From the NCBI GenBank assembly GCA_023205875.1, contig CP060772.1:310001-374000 (forward strand): DNA of 64,000 bases, written 5' to 3'. Position 1 is the first letter of the stretch, and the number at the start of each line of letters is the position of its first letter. The stretch comes from Chloropicon primus. Taxonomy: Eukaryota > Chlorophyta > Chloropicophyceae > Chloropicales > Chloropicaceae. Under the pieces are notes generated by a model. That model saw only the letters and a program-made list of their open reading frames with translations. It made no database searches and was not told where the DNA came from. Both the position numbers and the translations under genes were made by a program. This document shows, one piece after another, positions 51,936-60,736 of the stretch.

Positions 51936-52860
51936 ACTGCTTCAACAACGTCCTTCCTCAACCCCCTTGACAGAGACACGATCAACCGATGACACAAGCA
52001 AGCAACAACGGGCTTCCTGCTTCAAGCACGGGGAAGGAGAGGAAACACAAACAAACAGAAACGAGAGATGCTTTTGGTTTCAGTTCCTCCATTCAAGTCA
52101 TGCAAGTCAGGACTCTTTCCAATGCATTGAAGCGTGACGTTCCCGAGTTGAGGTGTGGCATGTAGGTACTCTTTCGAAAGCTTGTGACATGATGCTTGCA
52201 TCTAGCACTCCCCTTCACCGCTTTCCCCTCCTCTGATCCTCCTGGATCCGTCCAAACTTACTTATGGCAATGGCATCAACACAAACGCGACAAGAGAAAA
52301 CCACGAATAAGTCGGTCAAATCTTCACCAGGACGCCATTCGTTTCGAGACCGATATCTTTCGAAAGCTTACGGCCAGGCGCGTTCGTTCATGCCCAACAC
52401 ACTCTACCTATGCCTCCACTTCTGACACCCCAAAGTCTCCAAACTCACCTGTTTCACTGCATCAAAGAGAAAACAAGCAGGTTTCAGTTGTCAAATCTTC
52501 CCCCGAGCGTCATCTTCGCCAAGTGAGGGGTCTATGGAAAGCTCTTGAGGTCAAGCTTCCATCCACGACCGGATCTTTTGCTCCAAGTCTCCACCTTTGC
52601 TTCTCTTTCGCGCTCAAACTCACCTCCTCCTGTGACTTTCTGAATCTTTTCCTGAGGCCACGCAATAGTCAGGACGTCTAAAGAGATTCTCGACGAACCC
52701 GAGGATGGATGACTCATCATCACCCTCTTTCCCTTTTTGCCTCCCGCGATCCTGGAAACCTGAACCTAAAAACCTAAACCCTAAAACCTTGGGGCTCCGG
52801 AAGAAAAACTTGTCCTTGGGATCAGAACCCCACAAGGGAATGATCCTCTCCTCTCCTCTT
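51936..52860 (-). promoter_or_regulatory. Upstream region of TDH with stacked intron-like repeats
   Basis: Three minus-strand boxes lie at about 52163-52185, 52345-52370 and 52518-52548. The block 52623-52457 (minus; GTGAGTTTGAG to TGATGCAG, 167 bp) is nearly identical to 22719-22886. It is followed by an 8-nt mini-exon and a second GTGAGTTTGGAG block, copying the arrangement at 22.7-23.1 kb but inverted. ACCTAAAAACCTAAACCCTAAAACC at about 52765-52790 resembles telomere-like repeats but is short. No gene is seen. Confidence 0.65.
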
Positions 52861-53370
52861 CCTCTTCTTCGTGGATGTTGATGTTGATGTTGGTGTTGAT
52901 GAGAAGAGCGTCCTCGCTTCTCCACTCTCTCCACGTCCTCTGGATCCATCCAGATGATCCCTCCCCTTTCCTCTTCTTCGAGGATGTTGATGTTGGTGTT
53001 GGTGTTGATGAGAAGAGCGTCCTCGCTGCTCCACTCTCTCCACGTCCTCTGGATCCATCCAGATGATCCTTCTCCTCTTTCCTCTTCTTCGTTGATGTTG
53101 ATGTTGGTGTTGGTGTTGATGAGAAGAGCGTCCTCGCTTCTCCACTCTCTCCACGTCCTCTGGATCCATCCAGATCATCCTCTCCTCTCCCCTCCTTGGA
53201 AGGAGGCTCTCCTCTTTCCTCTTCTTCGTGGATGTTGATGTTGATGTTGGTGTTGATGAGAAGAGCGTCCTCGCTGCTCCACTCTCTCCTCCTCCTCTCC
53301 ATCCAGATGATCCTCTCCTTGATGTTTGTTCCTGATGTTGATGTTGATGAGCTGATGCTCCTCCTCTGCT
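52861..53370. repeat. Minisatellite of 109-137 bp units, about four and a half copies
   Basis: GAGAAGAGCGTCCTCGCT recurs at 52901, 53010, 53121 and 53258, each with the same flanks (CACGTCCTCTGGATCCATCC; TTGATGTTGGTGTTGATG hexamers). Minus-strand open frames with His-Gln or Asn-Ile repeats run through it, but change frame register between units and have no supported start, so I treat it as noncoding. Confidence 0.85.
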
Positions 53371-53736
53371 CCTTCTCCTCCTCTCTCCTCTCCTCCTCCT
53401 TCTCCTGATCCTCTTCCGCGCTGGGAGGAAGCTACCAAGCGATAGGACTCTTCGTGATGTTGAGTCCTGGATCTTCTCCTCCCCCTGGAGGCTGCAAGCT
53501 CGGAAAACTCACTCACTCTTCTTACTTGTCACTCAAAAGATGTCAGGAGACTTGACGGGCGTACCGTACCCGTGAAGGTAACTCATTGACTTGCTCCTCT
53601 TGGGGATCTTCTTCAACGTCCTTTTGAAGTGGAAGGCACGAGAGCATCGCAAAGAAGACAAAGAAGAAAAGTTTGCCGAGTCAGGGTTCAAGAATCACGA
53701 CAATCATCCGCGCCGCTGAGCAGAGCAGAGGTCGTC
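53371..53736. other. 3' spacer without a recognised gene
   Basis: CT-rich sequence grading out of the minisatellite. I see nothing recognisable before the stop of the small spliced gene at 53737. Confidence 0.4.
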
Positions 53737-54179
53737 CTACCAGTCTCCGTCATCCGTGACGCTGAAGTTCATGGGGTAACCATTCGTCAAGGGATCCATC
53801 TGCGCCGGCTTGCTCGACCCTTCCCTAGGCTTCGAAGCCGTAAGGGCGATGGTCTGATCGGCCCACTCTTCCGTGAGCGTCGTTGGCACTGCGGGCAGCA
53901 GAACACGAGAAGACAGGAAAGCAAGTCAGTTGAATCCGGCAACCGAAACGAGAAACCAGGACGCTTGGCATCTCACCATCTCCTCCCAAGACCTTCATGT
54001 TCCTGATGGCGTGGAACACGACGCCGGCTAAGAGAGAGCAGAGGAAAGAGAGATCATGTGAAGAAAGTCAACGAGCGTCCGTTCAGGAAAGCAGGAGACG
54101 GAAAGAAACCAGACGCACATCCCACGAATGAAGCCACGAGCATTGGCATGATCTCCTTGGCACCGAGCATGTACGCCAT
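53737..54179 (-). CDS. 87-residue three-exon protein, single membrane helix, unknown
   Basis: Exons 54179-54119, 54027-53977 (51 nt) and 53888-53737, introns of 91 and 88 bp (GTGCGT to CTTAG; GTGAGA to CGCAG), phases 1 and 1. The product starts MAYMLGAKEIMPMLVASFVG, continues GVVFHAIRNMKVLGGD, and ends FSVTDDGDW. Residues 10-27 form one hydrophobic helix; the rest is hydrophilic. Size and layout resemble supernumerary subunits of mitochondrial respiratory complexes, but I recognise no family. The reading frame closing exactly over two introns, and a leader block (54397-54217) ending TTTTTAG 37 bp before the ATG, support it as real. Confidence 0.7.
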
Positions 54180-54849
54180 GACGATTGGATGAATGGATTG
54201 GATTGATAGCAAAACCCTAAAAAGCAAAATCGAGGCAAGATTGTCAGTTAGCCTCCCTCTCTTCCTCACGAGAACGCCATTCGGTTCGAGCGAGGAGTCA
54301 TTCGAAAGAGGAGGACAAGACGCTTCCACCAGTCCCTCCCTCTTCCATACTCTTCCACCTTTCCATCGCTCACATCGCCATCAAACTTGCATCTCACCTC
54401 GCCTCCTCCTCGATAACGCTTCGTCCTCCTCGATAACGCTTCGTTTGGATAAGCGAGTGACTGACAAGGAAGGAAGGTGTCTGGGCTTTGGAAGGTCAAG
54501 GAGAGCGAAGGAGAGCGAAGGGAAGAGAGAGGGAAGGATCATTGGAAAGTACGTCTCACTGGCTTTCCAAAGACACCTCGATCGCTTCGTTTGGCCCTCG
54601 GAGTGATCAGAAGGAGTTGCTTGAAGTTGTTCCTCGAAGCCTTTTGGAGCGAAAGGGAGGGAGGGAGGGAGAGAGAGGGTGGGTGGGAGGGTACTGGGCG
54701 GCGCTTGGGAGGGCATACGACCTTCACTTCTCCGAATCACACACGCAGCGAGGAAAGGGGAGCGTGAGCGGCGAGTTCGAGGAGAGGAAAGGTCTCTGGC
54801 GCATCACAAGAGACGCGACGAACTCGGGCGTTAATCTTCCCAAGAGTAT
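54180..54849. promoter_or_regulatory. Divergent spacer with leader intron-like block and box copies
   Basis: Minus strand: block 54397-54217 (GTGAGATGC to TTTTTAG, 181 bp) with box TCCTCTTTCGAATGACTCC at about 54286-54312, distal block CGAATGGCGTTCTCGTGAGG and AACTGACAATC, all in order toward the 87-residue gene. Plus strand: box GGCTTTCCAAAGACACC at 54561-54590 with TTTGGCCCTCGGAGTG after it, toward the rhodanese gene. GATAACGCTTCGT is tandemly repeated near 54413. Confidence 0.65.
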
Positions 54850-55446
54850 ATGTTGTTGCAGAGCAGAGCACGAGGCGCGTTGGCTTGGCGTCCTCGCGAT
54901 GGAGGGAAGCGATGCGTGGTCGGCAGGACACGGCGTGGCCTCGGTAGGACGGTGCGAGCGTCGGAGGTGGACGAGGTGGAACCGAGTGAGGTGAACCCCA
55001 ACGTTTTGTTCAAGCAGCAGTACAAGTTCTTGGACGTGAGGGAGGAAAGAGCATACGAGGAGGAGCACCTGACCAAGCCAGCGCAGTGTAGCAAGAACCT
55101 GCCCCTTCCGGAGGACGTGGAGTTGCTGCCACAGGCTGCGGAGGCGGAGCGGTTGAGCAAAGGGACGGCGTGGCTCGTTGCGGACGAGGACGGGACGAGG
55201 GCGGTGGAGGCGGCACGTGCCTTGAAGGACGCTGGTTGGGAGACTGCTGCTGTCGTGGGCGGGTACAGGGGGTGGAGGGAGGTGTGGACGACGTCGGGGA
55301 GGAGGGTCCCCCCCAAGGGCCGGTGGGTTGCCACCGGCAAGGAGGCGCTTAAGAGCGGGCTGAACGTTGGGGGGGCCGCTTTGTCGTACGAGGAGCGCCT
55401 CAACGTCGAGGACCTCTCGAAGAAAGAATACAAGGAATTCGAGTAA
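54850..55446 (+). CDS. Rhodanese-like domain protein without catalytic cysteine
   Basis: A single exon of 198 residues. The first ~38 residues are Arg/Ala/Ser-rich without acids, as expected for an organelle transit peptide. The rhodanese fold follows: YKFLDVREERAYEEEHL at about 58-74, then WLVADEDGTRAVEAARALKD and VVGGYRGWREVW. In active rhodaneses the loop reads CxxGxR; here it is DEDGTR (residues 112-117), with Asp in place of the sulfur-carrying Cys. It is therefore probably a non-catalytic, protein-binding rhodanese, like several plastid or mitochondrial ones. Plus-strand box about 270 bp upstream. Confidence 0.85.
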   Translation: MLLQSRARGALAWRPRDGGKRCVVGRTRRGLGRTVRASEVDEVEPSEVNPNVLFKQQYKFLDVREERAYEEEHLTKPAQCSKNLPLPEDVELLPQAAEAERLSKGTAWLVADEDGTRAVEAARALKDAGWETAAVVGGYRGWREVWTTSGRRVPPKGRWVATGKEALKSGLNVGGAALSYEERLNVEDLSKKEYKEFE

Positions 55447-55956
55447 TGGGACGTTTGCTTTCGGGGGCTCAGACGGACCACTACCAAGTGGCGGTGGAGG
55501 CCACCACTCCTCCTCTTTCGCCCGGGCGAGGAGCATTCATCATCACCATCACCTCTCTCTCTGTGTGTCTCCTTGCCATGATCCCTGTCACCATTCCTCC
55601 CAAGTGAGGGCTCTTTGGAAAGAGCAAGAGACAAGGCATCCATCCATCCATGACCCCTCCTCTCCCTCTCCCCCTCCCTCCCATCACCCCCTCCTTCCAC
55701 CCCATCATCATCACCATCACCTCTCTGTGTGTCTCCTTGCCATGATCCCTGTCACCATTCCTCCCAAGTGAGGGCTCTTTGGAAAGAGCAAGAGACAAGG
55801 CATCCATCCATCCATGACCCCTCCTCTCCCTCTCCCCCTCCCTCCCATCACCCCCTCCTCCCTCCTCCCTCCTCCCTCTTCCCTCTGACAAAATCCACGT
55901 CATCCGAGAGAGAGAGAGAGAAGCGTCATATCGTCCTCGTCCTCGTCGCCATCGCC
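55447..55956. repeat. 164-bp tandem repeat shared with the 35.8-kb spacer
   Basis: CCCTGTCACCATTCCTCCC at 55583 and 55747 marks two copies in about 55530-55862. They are nearly identical to the pair at 35826-36165, including the minus-strand box (CTCTTTGGAAAGAGCAAGAG on plus), ATCCATCCATCCATGACCCC, CCATCACCCCCTCC and the CATCATCACC tract. The repeats lie between two plus-strand genes. (CCTCCCT)n and a short (AG)n run precede the IVD start. Confidence 0.85.
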
Positions 55957-57476
55957 ATGGCTTTCGTCTTGGGATCCCTTCGCGGCATCCTCACAAGGAG
56001 ACCGAACACATCGAGCCAGGCTCACTGGATCAAAAAATGTTTCGCGACTCAAGCGCCGACCGACCAAGAACTCGACGAATTCAGAGAACAGGTAAGAGGA
56101 ATGCATGCACAGAAAAAAATTAACGCTAGAGTTCACCCATTTCCCATTTCCCATTCCTTTCTGACTCTTTTGTCCTCGCCTCGTTCTATGTAACGCCTGG
56201 TGGTTTCGTAACGGACGAAAGGTGAAGGAGTTTGCTCAGAATGAGGTTGCCCCTCACGCTGTTGCGGTGGATGAAGCGAATGACTTTGGAAAGTATGCGA
56301 GAGGTGAACCAGACTTGTGGAAGAAATTGGGTGACTTTGGTCTGCATGGCTTGACCGTGCCGGAGGACAAGGGAGGGTAAGGGGGGTTGACATGTCTTGC
56401 ATCATGCTGATGGATTTCATTCTGACATTCATTCCATTCATTCATTCTTCATGACTTTACCTTACCTTGCTGCTCGTTCATCCCATTCCTTCCTCAGGTT
56501 GGGTTTGGGATACGCGTATCACTGCGTGGCTATGGAGGAGCTCTCGAGAGCTAGCGGTGCGATAGCATTGAGTTATGGAGCGCACAGCAACTTGTGCATC
56601 AACCAATTGACGAGGCATGCGACAAAGGAGCAGGCAGACAAGTACCTCCCTCCGTTGATATCGGGAGACCATATCGGAGCTCTGGCTATGAGTGAGCCTG
56701 GCTCGGGAAGCGACGTCGTCAGCATGACTTGCCAAGCCAAGGAGAACTCTAATGGAGACTTTGTGCTGAATGGCAACAAGATGTGGTGCACGAACGGCAC
56801 GATCGCGGATACGCTTGTGGTTTACGCGAAGACTGACATGGAACTCAAGTCAAGAGGCATCACGGCGTTCGTGATCGAGAAGGGAATGAAAGGGTTCTCC
56901 ACGGCCCAGAAGCTGGACAAGCTTGGCATGAGAGGCAGCGACACGTGCGAACTCGTGTTCGAGGACTGCGTCGTGCCCAGGGAGAATGTCTTGGGCGAGG
57001 TGAACAAAGGAGTCTACGTGCTCATGAGTGGCTTGGACTTGGAGCGTATGGTGCTCTCCGCGGGGCCCATTGGGCTCATGCAGAACGTCCTCGACGTCGT
57101 CATGCCTTACGTGCACGAGAGGAAGCAATTTGGGCAGAAGATCGGGGAGTTCCAGCTCGTTCAGGCCAAGATAGCTGACATGTACACCAAGATGGTCTCC
57201 GCAAGAGCCCTTACTTTCGCCACCGCGAGGAAAGCGGACCGGAACATGATCGACAGGAGGTTCGCCAAGGACTGCGCCAGCTGCATCCTTTACGCGGCCG
57301 AGAGTGCCACCCAAGTCGCTCTGGACGGCATTCAGATTCTCGGAGGGAACGGCTACATCAACGAGTATCCCACCGGAAGGCTCTTGAGGGACGCAAAGTT
57401 GTACGAGATCGGCGCCGGGACGAGCGAGATCCGAAGGCTGATTATCGGAAGGGACCTGTTCTCGGAGTACGAGTAA
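55957..57476 (+). CDS. IVD: Isovaleryl-CoA dehydrogenase, mitochondrial
   Basis: Exons 55957-56091, 56222-56376 and 56498-57476 give 422 residues. The N-terminus ([16 protein letters not shown]) is an amphipathic basic mitochondrial presequence. Acyl-CoA dehydrogenase landmarks: [40 protein letters not shown], the FAD/substrate loop [60 protein letters not shown] and [17 protein letters not shown]. The catalytic Glu of IVD lies in helix G (the [13 protein letters not shown] region, Glu conserved). It oxidises isovaleryl-CoA to 3-methylcrotonyl-CoA in leucine breakdown, passing electrons to ETF. It converges on the GTPase gene (81 bp between stops). Confidence 0.95.
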
Positions 57477-57557
57477 GCAAGAGCCCGAGACTCATGTCGA
57501 AAAGGTTTTGTGACCCTTTGATAGAGAAAAAGTCATACATTTTTATCCCGAAACGCC

Positions 57558-60362
57558 CTAGTGCACAAGCCCAACGCCTCCAAGTCTTCCCGTTTGCTGG
57601 TTCCGCAGTACGACCGTCGAGCCCTTTGGCATCCACTCCGCCCAGTGAAGGAACTTGAGGTCCACGAGCAACGGCAAGCTGTAGAAATGAATCTCCTCCT
57701 GCTTCAGAGATACGATGTCTTCCAGCGCCTGGTACACTTGAGCCGAAACGCCAGACTCCCCCAGATCACTCAGGGCTCTGCAAGATGCGATGGCAGCGGC
57801 TTGCCTGATGCTCCCGCAGTGGACCACAACGGTGCTCCCTTTCAGAACTTTGGACAAGAATGTGATATCATCGATGACCGAGAGGTCGCTGGATTCCCCG
57901 CAAAAAGAGTCCTTCACCAGCTTCATAACGGCCCTGAAGCTTCTGGCGGCGGAGGGGGTAAGCCCCCTGAGCAGGACGGTGCCCTTCTTCGTGGGCGGGG
58001 AGCCTCCACTGGACGGGGAGAAAGAATGAGAGTGAGGAGGAGAACCAGCCTTCTCGGCGGAAGCCTTGCAAGGAATGTTGATGCTCGAGGATTCCTCCGG
58101 CTTGCCGCTTCCTGGTGCTTTGCCACTGCCACCGAGATCGTGCAGGTCCAATCGGGCCCTCTCAGATGACTCCCACCGGAAGCCCCGCTTCTCCCCCTCG
58201 TGGTGCTTGAAGTCCAAGGCCAGCGTGCCCGTTTGCCCCACGGCGAGTTTGTTCACCGGAACTTGGGATCTCTCGATGCTCTTGACTCGCACGGGGGAGA
58301 AGCTGCCGTCCTCCATCGGACCAAGCAGCAGCTGATAGCCCACCTTGATCTTGCCGCTGAGAACAGTACCGAACAGCACGTGTCCAACAGCCGGGACCTC
58401 GAAGGTCTTGTAAACTTGAAAATGCAGCAGCTGCATCTGCTGCTGCTGTTGCAAGGCCTCACTCGGTTGAGATTGCTGGGCATGGTTGCCTGCGAGAGAA
58501 TCAGAGAATTCAGGGGCAGGCGACTTTGTGTTGCTGTTCCTCCTTCTCCAGTCTCTCGGCCTGAGCTTCTTCAGGAATGCGTGGAGCAAGGTCATGCCAT
58601 CGCCGCTCACGCAGCTCACGCCGAGCACGGGGACAATGGCATCCGCAGCTGCGCCACCGCACTCTCCACTGCTTGCGGGCTGCTTTCCTAGCCTCTTTCC
58701 CAACTCTCTGGCCTGCTCAATGGTTTGCACCAACTCGGTACAACTGTTCTCACCAAGCAATGCTTTCACCTCCTTGTACACGTGCAAGGACTCCAAGCTC
58801 TTGGCATCCTCCTCACCTTCCAGGGACGAGGATGGCGTCAGGTCAATCTTGGTCATCACAACAAAGATGGGAGCGCCGAGCACTCTGGCCAATGCAGCGT
58901 GCTCCCTTGTCATTTCAGAAACCCCTTCCTGGGCAGACACGATTAGCATCACGAAATCAGGGACCAAGCACGTCAAGCCGTAGCAGGTTGTCTTGAGGTA
59001 CCTCTCGTGGCCGGAGAGGTCAAACAGCCGCAGCATCTTCCCCGCTTCCCTCGACATCTCCACGGGGGAAAGGGGCCAGCAAACGCTGTCGGTTTGGTAA
59101 TTCAGGCAAAGGCCGTTCTTCCCGTAGGCCAAGACCTCGTGAGCGATGCTGCTGGTCCTCCCGCTCTCCACCTCGTGCCTGTGGGTGAACACCCTCGACC
59201 GCGCCTGTCCCATCCCATTGCAAAGCAGCGGCTTCCTGTGCTCCCCGTGCGTCAGCACACTCATCAGTGTGCTCTTTCCCGCATCGTGGGCCCCGCACAT
59301 GGCCACTCGCAGCTCCGTGTAACTATACGCGTGCTGCTTCGGAATCAGTCTTACGTGGACCGAGGCGTACTTCCCTTCGTAACCCTCGAGAAGCGTTACC
59401 TTCATCGTGAAGAGCTCCCCGCCTAGGAAGGGATCCAGGCTAAAGTCCTGGCCCGCAGCGTGCCTCTCGATGAGCCCGTCCAAAAAATCAAAGGAACCCT
59501 CCCCAAAAGGCCGAGGCTTGGCGCCGCCGCTGCCCGCTAGAATCGCACACATCGAGATGAGCGTCCCCAGCGTCTCCTTGAGCTCCCTTTGAACGAGGCC
59601 TCTGCAGAAACCGTCGTCCTGCACTCCAAGGTAATACACGCAAGTTCCCCTCTCGTCCCCGCTGGACTCGGAGAACCGGAACTTCATCTGTGTCACGAGA
59701 TGCTCCAACCGATTGCACGAGACCTTCACCAGCTTCAGCTTGTATTCCACGTTCCCTTCAGGGTTCTCCCTCCCCAACCAAAGCTTCGGACCCGACCGAC
59801 GACGCTCTCCCCGTCCTCTCCCGCTCCCCGACGTCGTCGAGACCGATACTCCACCGCAAGAGCAGACGCTCTCGCCACCCCTCCCAGCTCCCCCCTCCTC
59901 CTGATCCCTCCTCGTGGAGGACGACGGTCCCACCCCATGGCTCCCACACTGCCTCGCCCTCCCCTCCCTCTTCTTCCTCTCCCTCTCCCTGCACTTATCC
60001 AGTTTGCTCTCCCTCCTTTCCACCTCCTCGTCCAAGTTCACCGTAAAAGCAAACGTCCTCCGTGATCCTGTGCCACCCAGACCTTCACCAAGTGAATCTC
60101 CGCCGCCCTGGCCCTCCTCTGCCGCCCCTTTGCCCTCCTCCTCCTCCACTCCCCTCTCCAGGCTCGCACCTTGTCCACCCATGAAAACACACAAACACAA
60201 GTCAGAAACCTTTGCAAAGAGCGTTACTCGTAACGTCCGACGGCACTTTCGAAAGAGGAGAGCATGAAGATTCGTGACAACTGACTTCCTCCCCCCTCGG
60301 GTCGATAACACGAGGACAGTGTCCTGCTCACCTAGACGGATGCCATCAATGACGCCAGCCAT
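57558..60362 (-). CDS. GTPBP1/GTPBP2-like translational GTPase
   Basis: An open frame of 934 residues from ATG 60362; 880 if the intron-like block 60331-60170 is spliced. The G domain has G1 CGAHDAGKSTL at about residue 352, G3 RLFDLSGHERYLKTT, and G4 VVMTKIDL. After it come EF-Tu-like domain II (VPAVGHVLFGTVLSGKIKVG, LLGPMEDGSFSPVRVKSIER) and a domain III-like end (GSTVVLRNQQTGRLGGVGLV). The upstream region YKLKLVKVSCNRLEHLVTQM matches GTPBP1/2. These GTPases act in ribosome rescue and mRNA surveillance. The long charged N-terminus and a Ser/Pro-rich insert in domain III are lineage-specific. Minus-strand box immediately upstream. Confidence 0.9.
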   Translation of the reverse strand: MAGVIDGIRLGEQDTVLVLSTRGGRKSVVTNLHALLFRKCRRTLRVTLFAKVSDLCLCVFMGGQGASLERGVEEEEGKGAAEEGQGGGDSLGEGLGGTGSRRTFAFTVNLDEEVERRESKLDKCRERERKKREGRARQCGSHGVGPSSSTRRDQEEGGAGRGGESVCSCGGVSVSTTSGSGRGRGERRRSGPKLWLGRENPEGNVEYKLKLVKVSCNRLEHLVTQMKFRFSESSGDERGTCVYYLGVQDDGFCRGLVQRELKETLGTLISMCAILAGSGGAKPRPFGEGSFDFLDGLIERHAAGQDFSLDPFLGGELFTMKVTLLEGYEGKYASVHVRLIPKQHAYSYTELRVAMCGAHDAGKSTLMSVLTHGEHRKPLLCNGMGQARSRVFTHRHEVESGRTSSIAHEVLAYGKNGLCLNYQTDSVCWPLSPVEMSREAGKMLRLFDLSGHERYLKTTCYGLTCLVPDFVMLIVSAQEGVSEMTREHAALARVLGAPIFVVMTKIDLTPSSSLEGEEDAKSLESLHVYKEVKALLGENSCTELVQTIEQARELGKRLGKQPASSGECGGAAADAIVPVLGVSCVSGDGMTLLHAFLKKLRPRDWRRRNSNTKSPAPEFSDSLAGNHAQQSQPSEALQQQQQMQLLHFQVYKTFEVPAVGHVLFGTVLSGKIKVGYQLLLGPMEDGSFSPVRVKSIERSQVPVNKLAVGQTGTLALDFKHHEGEKRGFRWESSERARLDLHDLGGSGKAPGSGKPEESSSINIPCKASAEKAGSPPHSHSFSPSSGGSPPTKKGTVLLRGLTPSAARSFRAVMKLVKDSFCGESSDLSVIDDITFLSKVLKGSTVVVHCGSIRQAAAIASCRALSDLGESGVSAQVYQALEDIVSLKQEEIHFYSLPLLVDLKFLHWAEWMPKGSTVVLRNQQTGRLGGVGLVH
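60170..60331 (-). other. Intron-like box element inside the GTPase coding frame
   Basis: A 162-bp block begins GTGAGCAGG right after codon 10 plus one base, carries box core CTCTTTCGAAAGTGCC at about 60243-60260, a TGACTTG site and a T/G-rich tract, and ends GGACAAG. Splicing it would join CTA-G to GT-GCG without changing frame, and the retained version also stays open. The residues it would encode are unlike the family. Splicing is inference. Confidence 0.5.
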
Positions 60363-60736
60363 CTTAGCCTTCTCCCTTGGCTTTTCGTCCTCAGAGCGTC
60401 ATTCTTTTCATGCGAGGGCTCGTTGGAAAGCTCGCGACAAGATCTTTCCCGTGGTTCTTCTCCCTTCGCTTCCCTCGTCCTCCCTCGCCGCTCAGCTCTG
60501 CGAACGCGCCGCTCCTCAAGAGACGTCGTCCTCTGGCGAGAGAGAGAGAGAGAGCAAAGGGACTGACTGGAGGAGGAGGAGGAGGAGGAGACGAAGGAGA
60601 ATATTGTGAACGATTGGAAGATATTTAGAAAACTTGGAAGCATTCGTTCGAAAGATCGTCTCGAGATCTTTCCAGTGATACCTTACTCGACCCCTTGGGT
60701 GGTCTGTGGAAGGATTGAGACGTGAAAAGCATCCAG
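60363..60736. promoter_or_regulatory. Divergent promoter region with box copies facing both genes
   Basis: The minus box at about 60412-60436 (GCGAGCTTTCCAACGAGCCC, then GAAAAGAATGACGCTCTGAGG) ends about 30 bp before the GTPase ATG. A back-to-back pair at about 60640-60690 has its plus member, GAGATCTTTCCAGTGATACC at 60664, ending about 50 bp before PIG-T ATG 60737; GCATCCAG immediately precedes that ATG. Confidence 0.65.

Noticed and set aside
52760-52795. Interstitial telomere repeat (AACCTAAACCCTAAAACC)
   Set aside because: Only two or three degenerate units; too short to claim.
52781-53302. A minus-strand repeat protein with His-Gln and Asn-Ile tracts
   Set aside because: Frame register is not kept between repeat units, no good start, and the array is typical of a minisatellite.
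52861-53370. Possible CRISPR array (regular repeats)
   Set aside because: Units are 109-137 bp with no unique spacers, in a eukaryotic intergenic region.
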